The notes under the pieces are model-generated. The model was not told where the DNA came from, searched no databases, and saw only the letters and a program-made list of their open reading frames with translations. Of a stretch of 64,000 nt of DNA, positions 12,399 through 23,440 are shown one piece after another. The position numbers and the translations under genes are program-made. Source of the DNA: Allium sativum (Eukaryota > Streptophyta > Magnoliopsida > Asparagales > Amaryllidaceae). The DNA lies in assembly GCA_030737875.1 (NCBI GenBank), contig CM060918.1:772948552-773012551 (forward strand), given 5' to 3'. Numbering within the stretch: the first letter of the stretch is position 1; each line of letters starts with the position of its first letter.

Positions 12399-13800
12399 GT
12401 GAAGATCTCGATCGACGACAGTGACCCGACGAGGGTCTGGAAAATTGGATCCCACCTTGACCCCCTCCGGACGAGGGAATTAACCGAATTCCTCCATGCT
12501 AACCTTGACGTGTTCGCGTGGACTCATGATGACATAAGTGGGATCTCACCCTCCTTCATGACTCATTCTCTTAGCATCGACCCGAAGTATACCCCTGTGA
12601 AGCAGAAAAGGAGGATGCTCGGTCCAGAGAGATCTGTGGCTTTGAAGGAAAGCTTCAAGCCAATGGGTTCATTCGGGACGTGACTTATCCCAAGTGGATA
12701 GCTAACCCTATTATTGCGAAGAAAGCCAATGGGAAGTGGAGAACTTTTATCGACTTCTCCGATTTAAATAAAGTTTGCCCTAAATATAGCTTCTTATTGC
12801 CCAGGATTGATCAGCTAGTCGACTCAACCACAGAGCATGAACTCATTTCATTTATGGACGCTTACTTGGGGTATAATCAGATTGCAATGCGTGTCCTAGA
12901 ACAAGAACATACCAGCTTTATAACAGATCTCAGACTATATTGTTATGTAGTCATGCCTTTCAGATTGAAGAACGTTGGGATGACTTATTAGCGTTTGGTC
13001 AACCGAATGTTTCATGATCAGATAGGAAACACGATGGAAGTCTATGTGGATGATATGTTGGTAAGTCCAGGCAATCGTCCGATCACATTAGGGAATTGTC
13101 AAAGATGTTCAGCACTCTCTGAAGATATGGTATAAAGCTCAATCCCTTGAAGTGTTCTTTCAGATAGCATTGGAGAAGTTTTTGGGTTTCATAGTTAGCT
13201 CCCAAGCGATCGAGGTCAATCCCAATCAGATTTTAGCCATCAAGAGAATCCAGGAACTTGGAAGAATCAAGGATGAGCAGAGTTTAGTAGGAAAGGTAGC
13301 CGCCATGGGTCGATTCATACTAAAGCAACCGACAAGTGTCTACCTTTCTTTGAATTGATCAAGATAGGGAAACGAAATTTTGCTTAGACGCCTGATTGCG
13401 TCGAAGCCTTCTAAGGTCTACTTGAATACCTGGAGAAACCGCCTATTTTGTCCAAACCAATCGATCATGAAGATCTATTTGTGTACCTGGCAGTATCTGT
13501 GCATGCAATTAGCTCGGTCCTAATACGTGAAGAGGATCGGGTACAATGACCAGTTTATTACGTAAGTAAGTAACAGGGGCTGAGTGCAACTATCCGAAGA
13601 TTGAAAAGATCGCCTATTGTTTGTTGATCGCATTACATAATCTCTGCTATTACTTCCATGCTCATCCTATCATGGTGTTCACCGATCAGCCACTGCAACA
13701 AGTTTTGCAACGACTTGAGGCAAGCGGGAGGCTACTTAAATGGAACATCTAGTTAAGTCAGTTTGACCTAACCTTTGTTCTGAGGAAGTCCATCTGGGGG
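12399..13800 (+). pseudogene. pol: Decayed reverse transcriptase and RNase H, Tat-type
   Basis: Order of blocks: the Asp-Val-Phe-Ala-Trp N-terminal phrase (about 12505), a Gln-Lys-Arg-Arg segment (about 12602), the Ala-Asn-Gly-Lys-Trp-Arg and Asp-Leu-Asn segment (about 12725-12770), a Gly-Tyr-Asn-Gln-Ile block (about 12870) and the catalytic YVDD box at 13043-13054. An RNase H-like segment lies at about 13440-13700. Frame changes occur near 12665 and 12990, with stops such as TAG at 12989-12991. Strong similarity in wording to plant Tat pol proteins supports the family; decay is extensive. Confidence 0.85.
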
Positions 13801-13839
13801 AAAGCACTGGCCGACTTCATAGCCGAGTTTACTACTCTG

Positions 13840-14280
13840 AAAGACGACAACCTAGGGAATGGTTCCAAGCCCACGGACAACAAATGCAGATCTAATGCTT
13901 GGAAATTATTCACAGAATGGGCCCATTACGATTGACATTCCGGCGTCGGCATAGTATTGTTATCTCCTAAAGGGAGGTCGATTTATTATGCCCTGAGACT
14001 GAATTTCTTGGCTGCCAATAATGACTCCGAGTACGGAGCCTTGATTGCCAGGCTCAAGCTCGCGAGAGACTTAAGAACAGCTTCGCTTAATATTTTCTGT
14101 GATTCACAACTCATTGTATTTCAGGTTCGGAAAGAGTATCAGACTAATGGAGTCCAACTTACCGCCTATCTCAAGCAGGTCAAAGAAGTATGAATGGCTT
14201 TGATCAGTATAGCGTCTCCCATATTCCCGGAGAGGAAAACTAGATGGCAGACAGATTGGAAAAACTAGATATCTCTGATA
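13840..14280 (+). pseudogene. Second RNase H-like domain, diagnostic of Tat elements
   Basis: A second RNase H-type fold follows the first. Visible blocks are a Val-Gly-Ile-Val-Leu strand, Tyr-Ala-Leu-Arg, an Asn-Asn-x-x-Glu-Tyr-x-Ala-Leu helix start (about 14018-14045), and a Ser-Gln-Leu-Ile-Val strand (about 14103-14120). The first catalytic Asp of the usual Asp-Gly-Ala phrase is missing (a Glu-Trp-Ala phrase stands there) and a stop lies near 13935. Such dual RNase H organisation is established knowledge for the Tat group and supports the lineage call. Confidence 0.8.
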
Positions 14281-14315
14281 ACCCGAGCGAAGAAGAGTTA
14301 GTCCCTATATAGACC

Positions 14316-15600
14316 TTGAGCATTCCAAGCATAGATAAGAAGGAGGTCGATCAATCAGAGACCGAAACCGAAAAGGAGTCCTGGATGACCCTCATCAAGA
14401 ATTTTCTCCTACACAACACTCTTCTTGAAAGAAGGAATGAAAGACAAGCCTCGTACGACAAGCTTCTAGGTACATTATCCAGTGAGACCAACTTTATAGG
14501 AGGGGTTTCTCCATTCCAATGCTTCGATGTGTGGCTATTGATAGCGTCAAGAGAATACTGAGAGAAGTGCATGAAGAAGAGTGCGACGCTCATACAGGAG
14601 GAACAATGCTAGTGAAGAAAGTGCTGCGATATGGATACTTGTGGCCGACCAAAAGCAAGGACGCAACTAATTATTCTAAATGATGGGATAAATGATAGAG
14701 GTTCGCTTAAATTCCACGAGGTCCACCAACGAAGCTGACTTAGATGGTCAGCCCTTGGCCATTTGCCATTTGGGTAATTGATATCATCGGAAGTCTGCCA
14801 ATCTCAAAAGGGGGGTACAAATATGCGATCATGGTTGTAGACTACTTTACAAAATGGGTCGAAGCTGAACAGCTGACCACGATTACAACAAAGCAAGTCA
14901 TCAATTTTATTGTCAGGAACATCATATGTCCGTTTGGTTTACCCCAAACTATCATAACTGATAAGGGGATCTAATTTGACAACTCATAATTTAGAGACTT
15001 CTATTAACGATATCATATCAAGAAGAAGTACATAGCGGTTGCACATCCACAATCTAATGGAAATGTTGGAGACGTTAACAAAATTATTAAGTCTATCCAA
15101 AAGAAATGATTGGAATGAGGCAAAGGAAAATGGGTCGACAAGCTTCCTTTAGCTCTTTGGGCATAACGAGCCACGCATAAGACAGCACTGGTCGTACTCT
15201 CTTTGCTTTTTTTACGAATCGGAAGTAGTCATTCCCATAGAGCTTGAAGTTCCTTGCCATAAAACTACATAGTACGACTAGCTATCAAACAAAGCCCTTC
15301 TCTTGGATTCATTAGACATGATTGATGAAAAAAGAGAAGAAGCCAACCTCTACGCTAAAGCTCATTAGCGTATGGTCGCTCGATATTACAGCAAGGGGGT
15401 CCGACCAAAGACCTTCGATGTTGGCGACTTTGTTCAAAAACGGGTCTTCCCAACTCCCATACATGGGCCCCAAGTGGGAAGGGCCTTACGTCATCCAATA
15501 GAAACTTGATAATGGAACCTTCAAGCTAGCAACGGTTGACGGTGAACCTTTCTAAAGAGCATGGAATGCTGAGCATTCACGATGTTATCTTTCTTAGACT
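14316..15600 (+). pseudogene. Decayed integrase, Tat-type element
   Basis: The core starts with the Trp-x-Ile-Asp-Ile-Ile-Gly phrase (about 14765-14790). It continues through the Asp-Tyr-Phe-Thr-Lys-Trp-Val-Glu-Ala segment (about 14840-14866) and reaches the second catalytic region at about 14960-14970, where a stop follows. A His-Pro-Gln-x-Asn-Gly segment near 15045-15062 marks the third region. Several stops and frameshifts follow; basic C-terminal sequence is traceable to about 15570. This is the end of the sense coding region. Confidence 0.8.
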
Positions 15601-16559
15601 TTTTTCTTCTTATTATTCTATCTATTTAAGTATTGTAATAAGGTGTGTCTTATCACCCATTGTAGTCTACGAATAAAAGCTCCTTTCCAGCTCTATCTCA
15701 TTACTATAATGACTGTATGTTGTGATTCGACCAAAATTAGGTCAAAAGCCTACTCCCTAACCTCTCGGTCCATGTATCAATGAGTCGACCTCGTTAAGGG
15801 CCAAGAAAGATATAGGAGTCGACTAACCTCGAGCTTGATGTCGATGCTCAAACCTTCGGACCACACTTTGTAGACCAAAAGTGAGGATGACACCGATGTA
15901 AATAGCATGACTACTTGTTTAAAACAACTACGATTCTCATGACTTGAGAAGGAGTATAAAATTACGGACGAGTGTGAGAGGTGCACCCCGACTAAAGACC
16001 GCTCGATCCCTGAAACTCTAACCTTTAACAACTAAAGAGAGAGTATAGAAAGATCTACGTATCTTAACCAAGATTATTCATTCCACAGTCAGGTCGAATC
16101 AACCTTGGAATATACGGGAAGACTTGACGTCCAAATCGATCGCCAATGACACTAAGGGAATGAGGATAAACAAGTGATCCGACCTTGAGTTTCACTTAAA
16201 CCCTCCTCGGGAATTGGGATGAATTGGGGACGTCACCATTGTTCCCCTATGACTTTCGCAATACTTAAACATATTAGTAGTACAAGTATTTGAGAGCGAT
16301 TAAATACTGTTAAATATCAACACAGACTTTGTTTATAAAAATAACATTGTTTACAGGTACATTAAACTTCATCCATAAAATGCTAGACTTGACGAAGATA
16401 AAAACAGGAGGGCTGCACTCGCAAATAACTTTCAAAGTGCCTAAAGCAGACAAACAATAAAGGGCTTCTAAACCGAGGTGGCTTACCACTAGACTTCTGG
16501 ATCTCCTCCAACTTTGTCCCCTCGATCATCTCCAAAGTTTTCTCGATCATCAAGTGATG
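15601..16559. other. Non-coding spacer between pol and antisense gene
   Basis: No protein domain is visible on either strand. Tat elements commonly have long 3' spacers here. No clear tandem array was seen. Confidence 0.5.
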
Positions 16560-19500
16560 CTTTGGATACTAGAGCTTGCCGCCAAAAAGAATAGTATGAC
16601 CCGACTTTGTTGCATCACTTTTTCTCTGACTATGATCATCAACCGACTTCAGAAAAGAAGGTACCTCAACAGATGAGATTATGGTCGGAGGGATGGTTTG
16701 GAGCGGAGGAATATCCAGAGGACCATGAGATGGCTCATCCTTAAGGGAAGAGGCTTTATCCTCGTCCCTAGCCTTCATCTCTGCAATAAATGGAAGGTCG
16801 GACTTCTTGACCACACACACAAATACTACGTCATCATCTTCTGCTTGAACATATATTGTTCACTTTTGGTTTCTTCGGAGCATCTTCTATTCCTTCATTT
16901 TATCTGGGAATGGTACTGGGATCCTTCTCTGGCACTTTAATCTCTGACCCAGGAACTGCTTTTGCTGATGGCGTACTTATGACAGGAGGAACAAAAGTTA
17001 TGATCGAAAGAATGAATGTTCGATGGGGTTAAGAAGGAAGGAGTGAGTTACCTCTAGTCGCAGATTCCATCGGTTTTTCCCAAGTTTTTGTTTCGGAAGC
17101 AGGTGCAGCTGAAATTTTTTTGTACACGAGGAGAGGAAGAACGGAGGACGAACCGACATCAACCCCCGAAACAAGAAGAGGAAGGGATATTTTTTTTCTT
17201 TATTTGCGCTAGTTTCCCCCTCCGGGATCGATTCCCTTCGCCTTGTATCGCTCGGCATCTTTTACTTCCTTCAGCTTTCTATTCCCCTCGACTAACGCCT
17301 CTCGCTTATCGCCACGTAAATATTGAATCATTAAAGCTTCTTCATCCACTGGTTGTCCCTTCTCCGCCTCGACCTCTTCTCTAACAATTACTTCCCACGC
17401 ACAGCTAGTACTCGTTGGTGATTTTCCATCTAAGGCAAGTTCTTATGGCGAACGACGCGGGAAAAAACAGCAAAATGTTGGCACCAAATCTCTTGCTTAT
17501 TCCTTTTTTCTCAATTGCATGTTCAGCCTCGATCAAACGGACCTCAATATTAGGTTGGAGTTGGGCGTTGCTGGCATTCTCAATCACAGCCGCGTCATTA
17601 TCCTCGACCCTCCTCCTGGCCAGCTCGGACGAGTCAAGTTGGGCCTTGAGATTTTGCACTTCCTGGTCCAGTCGACCTTTATCATTCTTCAAAGATTCAG
17701 TTTCAGTTATGAGAGACGCCTTCTCCTCACTCATCGACTGTAATTGGGCCTCAAAGCTCTTCATAATTTTTTTCATACTTTTCTTTGAGAATGGCCACTT
17801 CTGTCTCACACTCCTTCATTTTTTCCTTTAATCATCTCAAAAGCTTATCTGTCATACTCTCGTCCCATCCGAAAGTTTCCATTCCCTATCTCCTTATCCT
17901 TAACCACCTCACTTATTTGCCTTGCATATGCATATGTTGCATTATACTGAGATAGAGAGAAGTCGATATCGAATTTGACTCGATTTTGGATATCTGATGG
18001 AAACAGTCATAGGACGGGGACAACTCAATTCTGGTAAAGACCAGGAAAAAGCTCTTCCATTTCTTTGGCTCGGTCGGCGAATGTCGTCTCTTGAGACGAA
18101 GAGATTGATCTCTGAGGACTTTTCCATGACGTCTGAAGGGAGGAGTAGATTCATGATCGTGAATTCTAGCTGACTGTGTCTCGGGAAGAGGATCGACCGG
18201 GAGTTTGGATTGGGATGGAGCTACCTACGAATGTTCACTGGCGGTTTTGTCACCACCCTTAGGAGTTTTGTACTGTGAATGGGACGAGGATTGATGCTTG
18301 GGAATCTCATGCACTCTCCCTTGTTCCTGGGACCTGCTCTCCCTTGCTCTCTCTTCCTCATGATGCCTCTTAAGCTTCTCCCGATCTCTCTTTTCTTATT
18401 CCTCCCTTCTCTTTCTTCCTTGATCTTTTTCGTCTCCCTCTTTTCTTTTCCTTTCCTCTCTTTTCGCTTCTTTTCTTTATGACAGTCATCTCCATGACCA
18501 CTATCCTACTTATCATGCTGCGGAGCTGACCCAACAGGTCCACCTCCCTTCAAAAGAAAACGGAAGTTGTCGTGATAATACTCATTATCCAAGGCACTTG
18601 CATTATGAAAAAAAAAAACTTTGACCAATGTTCAATATACACGAGAGAAAATAGTGATATGACGAGCAGTGTTTGTGTTGTGTATGTTCTAAGTGTTTCT
18701 CTTAAACCAGCCCAAACCTGGGACTTGGTTTTGGTCTCATATTTCTTTTGAGTCGATCGTTATGGAATATTCCCCGGACTTGGTATTGAAGAAAATATCT
18801 AAATCCAAGTTTTGAGAAGAAATGATTTTATCCGGCATTTACACATTTCATAAGTCGTGGAAAGGAGAGGTCACTTCTTCCTCATGTAGACCATAAACAA
18901 GAGAAGGATCTTTTCTAACTCCAGAATCTTTTGGTCGACGGTGATGAAGTTCCTCCTCAACTGATTCTTCTCGGGTCTTCCTCGGAGTACCTGCAACCAA
19001 ACACTTTTTCATTCTTAGTAGGTCAGACTCTCGAATGAGTCTAGGTCTCTTTCCCTTCACCCGGGGACGAACAGTCTTTTTTTCACCGAACGAAGGTCAG
19101 ACGGACGGCACCCTGACTGGGGGCGTGACCCTGACAACAGTCGGTATTTTTTGATATGGGGGCACATCAGCCTGAGAAGTGCGTGAAGGAGAAGCTTAAC
19201 TCTCTGGGGATCCTAACGCTCTCCCCTCATGCAGGAGATGGTAACGATGTAGGTTTGCATCCGTCAGACACCTCTTATAGTTTCGACATTTCAAACTGAG
19301 AGCAGCTAAGGTTTTCAAACAATCTTGGAATGCTCCCCCCGTGGGCCTTTCATGATCAGCACCTCCATGGAAGCAATTCATGTGAGAAGTTTGCTTATGA
19401 TCAAATCAGCTAAGATAAAATATTTACTGCATTTAAGCCAGTAGTGGGCACATCCTGGTTGTTGCCTAATATAAAACCTATCATGCTTGATATCTCCCAT

Positions 19501-19759
19501 TTTGCTGGGAATGTCCTCGATGACTTTTCAATTACGAACGACCTCAAAGAAGAGAAAAGAAGGAGATTTTTTTTCGATTTTTGAAGTTGAAGAAAAACAC
19601 AATGTCATAAAGTATTGGAGGTTGGTTCAAATATTTCATATACAAGATATATAAAGACAATAGATTGGTATATGCAACCGGGTGAAGCTGCATAGGCGCC
19701 AGATTCTATTGCATTAGAAAGTCAATTACAAATGGAGAAAAAGGGGGATAGCCTCGACA
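16560..19759 (-). pseudogene. Antisense extra gene of Tat-type element, main part
   Basis: The minus strand reads, in order from 19759 downwards, as a decayed protein-coding gene. A N-terminal folded segment (about 19760-19200, many stops) is followed by a Lys/Arg-rich segment (19060-18848). Then comes a highly charged Lys/Glu/Arg stretch (about 18480-18290, seen as CT-rich plus strand), a middle part (18154-17942), a heptad-like coiled coil rich in Glu, Leu, Lys and Gln (17809-17500), and a proline/serine tail (16820-16569). Plant gypsy elements are known to carry such an extra ORF, in Pfam the 'putative gypsy type transposon' family; that match is inferred, not tested. Its function is unknown. 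Element T1 cuts it from its N-terminus at 35461-35814. Confidence 0.6.
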
Positions 19760-20814
19760 GTGCATGTAACGACCAGCATTCTATGCATTGGAGGATCGTA
19801 GAATATTTATTTCTTTTTCATATGTGGTCGTATAGTCATGTAACTTTGGGAAACGACTATTGGGGTCATTTACCATGTTCACGATTTTTGCCGATTTTTA
19901 AATGACCGTTTTGCCCCTGGCGAATCTTGTTCCGCCTATAACTTTTGATTGGTAAGGAGTTTTGACCGGAAACCACTTCTATTAGATCCGAATGATGGTT
20001 TACTTTTCCGTAGAGTGGTCACACTTGTCAAACGGACTTACTGTTTGGGAGATATGGCGGAATTAAGGTTTAGAAGGTGAAAAACAGCTTAATTGGGCTT
20101 AACCGGGTGATTAGCGGCTAGGCCCATTGGGGGATTTCGGGATTAGAGCTATATGAGGGATGATTAGGGTTAGAGAAACCTTTTCTTTGTCATTTTCCAG
20201 CCGCCACTTACCTCTCTTCAACCCTAACACTGACCCCCACTTTCTAAATTCACCCCAAATCACCGTTTAATCGCGTATAAAGCTTAATCTACACCAAATC
20301 AAGGAAGTCTAGTGGCAAATCAGAGTTGGGGCTGCTGCTAAGCATTGGAATTCGACCTATAACAGTAGTAAAGTTCAGATCTAAGATTAATTTGTGGCCA
20401 ATGTGAGTGGTTTGCATTGTTTTTCACTAATTACGGCTAATTAGGGGTGATTAGTGTTAATTAGCGAAATTATGCATGTTAAAATTCTGGAAAAATATGT
20501 AGAAATTCTTAAATATTATTTTATGCCTCTTTTAGAAATTTGGGTTAATTTGGACATGTTTTGCTAATCGTATGGTTAAATCATGATTAAGGGGATTAAG
20601 GGGAAAACATGGGTTTTGGGTATGTTTGATCCACATAAACATGTTAGATTGTTGTTTTGGTGTTTATGGTTGATTATACCTATTGTTATTACTATTTGGT
20701 ATTGTTTGTGATTGTTTAGAAAAGTTAGAATGGTCGAAAACGCCGTCGTATGGTGTAAATTACTTGCTGGAAAAGTTGTAGAAATTGGTCAGACCAGTCC
20801 CGTTCGTGAGCAGG

Positions 20815-21175
20815 CATCACGACCCCGACCCGATCGTGAACACCCCTCTACGAGTCGCCTTCACGAGCACGATGCCACGAGTTGAACCATGGCGAGTCAA
20901 TACGTGAAGCATCCTCCACCACGAGTCGAGCCAATGCATCACGAACCGGTGCAAGAACCACGAACCATGACGAAGCACTACGAGCTAATGTAAGAGGTCA
21001 CGAACCAGAAGACCATGACCTGAATGTGGCGTCACGAGCCGACCATGAGTCACGAGCAGAGCATCATCACGAGTCAAGCATGGTGCCACGAGCAGCAAAC
21101 TGAAGGAGGATCACGACCCGATCTGTGAGCATGGACACCGAATGGAAACTAAAAGGTCACGAACCGGGATAATGG
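20815..21175. repeat. CACGA-motif array in T1 5' LTR
   Basis: The short motif CACGA(G/A/C) recurs every 8-25 bases within GC-rich sequence, in contrast with the AT-rich remainder. The same array is in the 3' LTR at about 28125-28490. An open frame through it is a by-product of the motif repeat. Confidence 0.75.
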
Positions 21176-21339
21176 CTAAAACCCGAGATGCAAAGGTAGT
21201 CCAAATAGGAAGTCGTTACTCAGGATCCAGATGAGAACCAACGAGTTAACTTCATGAGTTGGACTTTGCTGCGGGACGTGTGCTAAGGGGTTATCAACGT
21301 CCATAACTTTGATTCACCACCAAGACGGATGTTAGGCTA

Positions 21340-21535
21340 CGGATCAGTGCAGTGGGGTAGTTATTACTCTATGGGGGCAGAGTGATTGTAGCATGCCTAT
21401 GAGCCAGTGCAGTGGAGTCGTCATGACTTCATGGGGCAGAGTGGACATAGCAAGGGATTAGTGGCTATGGATTAGTGCAGTGGAGCCATCATGACTCCAT
21501 GTGGCAGAGTGATCATAACAAAGGATTTGGGTGGT
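21340..21535. repeat. Degenerate inverted-repeat units in T1 5' LTR
   Basis: About three units of 60-75 bp start with GTGCAGTGG and contain an imperfect inverted repeat such as GGAGCCATCATGACTCC, then GGCAGAGTG. The equivalent units in the 3' LTR (from about 28665) are split by the CACTA insertion and resume at 34634. Confidence 0.7.
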
Positions 21536-21898
21536 CAAAGCCGTGGATATCGTATGCTTTACGCACTGAGTGAGAGATGTGAGGGTGGTTGCTATGCTTG
21601 ATTGTTTGACATCACTATGACATGCACACCCCTCCCCGTATCTTTACACCATATGTTAGTGTCACCTTAGAGTATTGTACATCTTGTTGTGCTAACTCTT
21701 TGGTTGCAGGTCCAGGTATGGTTAGTTATACCTGTTATTGTTCTGGTTTGCTGCTTATCGCACATACCAGACTTTTGTCTGACCCAGAGTTTTATGTCTC
21801 TTCTTATTACTCGGGGTGCTCCTAAACGAGCAGACTAGAGACAAGTTAGCTGGTTATGCACGAGTAGCCGATATGGAGACGAGCAGGAGGCTCCCACG

Positions 21899-21901
<3 letters not shown>

Positions 21902-21952
<51 letters not shown>
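21902..21952. repeat. (TA)n microsatellite at TATA position, T1 5' LTR
   Basis: A run of about 25 TA units follows CACGTAT, exactly where T2 has TATATAG. The 3' LTR has a shorter run (35069-35107, about 19 units). Confidence 0.9.
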
Positions 21953-21954
<2 letters not shown>

Positions 21955-22300
21955 CTTGTGTTATTGCTGGTCACTGCTTGGGCATTAGTAGTGTACCTTT
22001 CCTTTCTTTGCTTTAGAGACAGTATTTTGAAGTTGTAGTAATGATGTTGGATCATAAGCTGTATTTTGGATTCCGCTGCTATGATGGTTTAGTTTTCGGC
22101 TTATGCACTGTCTCGCCTGTTTTATGTCAAAGTTACGTTATTATTATATTTTATCCCATGCGCTGTGAGACATTCTACATGTTCCTTTTTAGTTCAAATT
22201 CCTTTCTTTTTCTTTCTTTGGCGACCGTCCTATGTTGGTTGGACATCGGTACAACGCATTTCAGAGAAATGTCGGCTGGTGCGCGCCGGGCCGTCACAAT

Positions 22301-22312
22301 TAGTATCAGAGC
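22301..22312 (+). promoter_or_regulatory. Primer-binding site of T1
   Basis: TAGTATCAGAGC, two bases after the LTR, matches TGGTATCAGAGC (complementary to the 3' end of plant initiator tRNA-Met) with one G-to-A change. Confidence 0.85.
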
Positions 22313-22499
22313 TCTAGGTTGCATAGTTAACCTAGGGAAAGACACCAGGGAGAGATAGTACGTATATGAGAGCGTGTATTTGTTATATTTTGGGTTTTCA
22401 AAAGCTATATATATACTATTAGTATATCTATGGATGGAGTCGCACTGCACTGGCACCACTGAAGAGATGGTTGATCGTTTTCTCTTTACAGATTGAATG

Positions 22500-23440
22500 A
22501 TGAGCCGATATACGAGCGGTACTGATTCAGGAGCCTATAATAGGAATGCTCCTGATATTCACTGACTTCATGAGAGAGATGCTTAGGGATGTTCAAATGG
22601 CAGCTCCTAATGCTACAAATGGTGGTGGTGCAGCGGTGCAGGCGTCTAGGGCCAATTTCGCCAAGCTCTGTAAGGACTACACTAGTCTTGGTGGGAAGTC
22701 GTTCAATGGAAGAGAATCGGCTTCGGAAGTTTAGGATTGGCTTGATAGTTGTGAGCGTATCTTCGAGGATATGGGAATCGAAGACACGATGAAGAGGAAG
22801 CTAGCATCCCATCAGCTGCAAGGACGGGCTATTAATTGGTGGAATGCTATTAAGGCAGCTACCCCTGAGGATCAAGTTACTTGGGATCAGTTCAAGGCCC
22901 GATTCAGTGATAAGTTTATCCCAGCTGCTCAGAAATCAGAATTGTTTAGGAAGTTCTTGGAGCTTAAGCAGAATAGTAAGGCAGTCTCGGAATATATTGC
23001 TGGGTTTGATACTTTATCGAAGTACGGATTATCCCTTATTGACACTCCCGGGAAGAAGAATAAGAAGTTCATAATAGGCTTAGATTAGTACTTGGGGGCT
23101 TATAAACCATATTGATGAGACTTTTGAATCAATTGTTGGGAAAGCATTGAGATCAGAGAGCCTTTATCCTAAGCCCAAGGCTGAAGTCGTTGTTGCATCT
23201 GCAGAAGGGCCAAAGCCGCAGGCAAGCGGCAGAGGCAAGAATAATTCTCAGAATAAAAGGAAGTAGAGTCAGACCAAGGATGGTCAGAGAAAGAGAGACA
23301 AGAAAGAAGTAGAGTGTTTTAGCTGTGGCAAGAAGGACCACAATGCTAAAGAATGCAGAGCAAAGCCAGCGGACAAGAAGTGCTTCAACTGTGCCCAAGT
23401 GGGACATCACAAGGATAAATGTCCGCAACCCCCTAAAGAG
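22500..23440 (+). pseudogene. gag: Broken gag gene of T1
   Basis: The nucleocapsid/capsid gene of a chromovirus. The start is placed at the ATG aligned with the T2 gag start. A short deletion relative to T2 near 22555 breaks the frame early. The gag core (about 22770-23085) keeps the Trp-Trp-Asn-Ala block, the Trp-Asp-Gln-Phe-Lys-Ala-Arg-Phe block and a Phe-Leu-Glu-Leu-Lys-Gln block. Stops lie at 22732-22734 (CAG to TAG against T2), 23086-23088 and 23264-23266 (CAG to TAG). Two CCHC zinc knuckles with all ligands are present at about 23318-23425. Confidence 0.9.

Larger units (their letters stand above)
19765..22298 (+). repeat. 5' LTR of T1 (2,534 bp)
   Basis: It starts TGTAACGACC and ends CCGTCACA. 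It contains a CACGA-rich GC array (about 20815-21175), degenerate inverted-repeat units (about 21340-21535), a (TA)n run at 21902-21952 where T2 has a TATATAG box, and splice-like signals at 20403 and 21709. It pairs with 27096-35455 once the CACTA element is removed (about 2,522 bp). Confidence 0.95.

Noticed and set aside
17415..17831. Plus-strand open frame of 138 codons
   Set aside because: It is opposite the antisense coiled coil; the Ser/Leu-rich product is a complement artefact.
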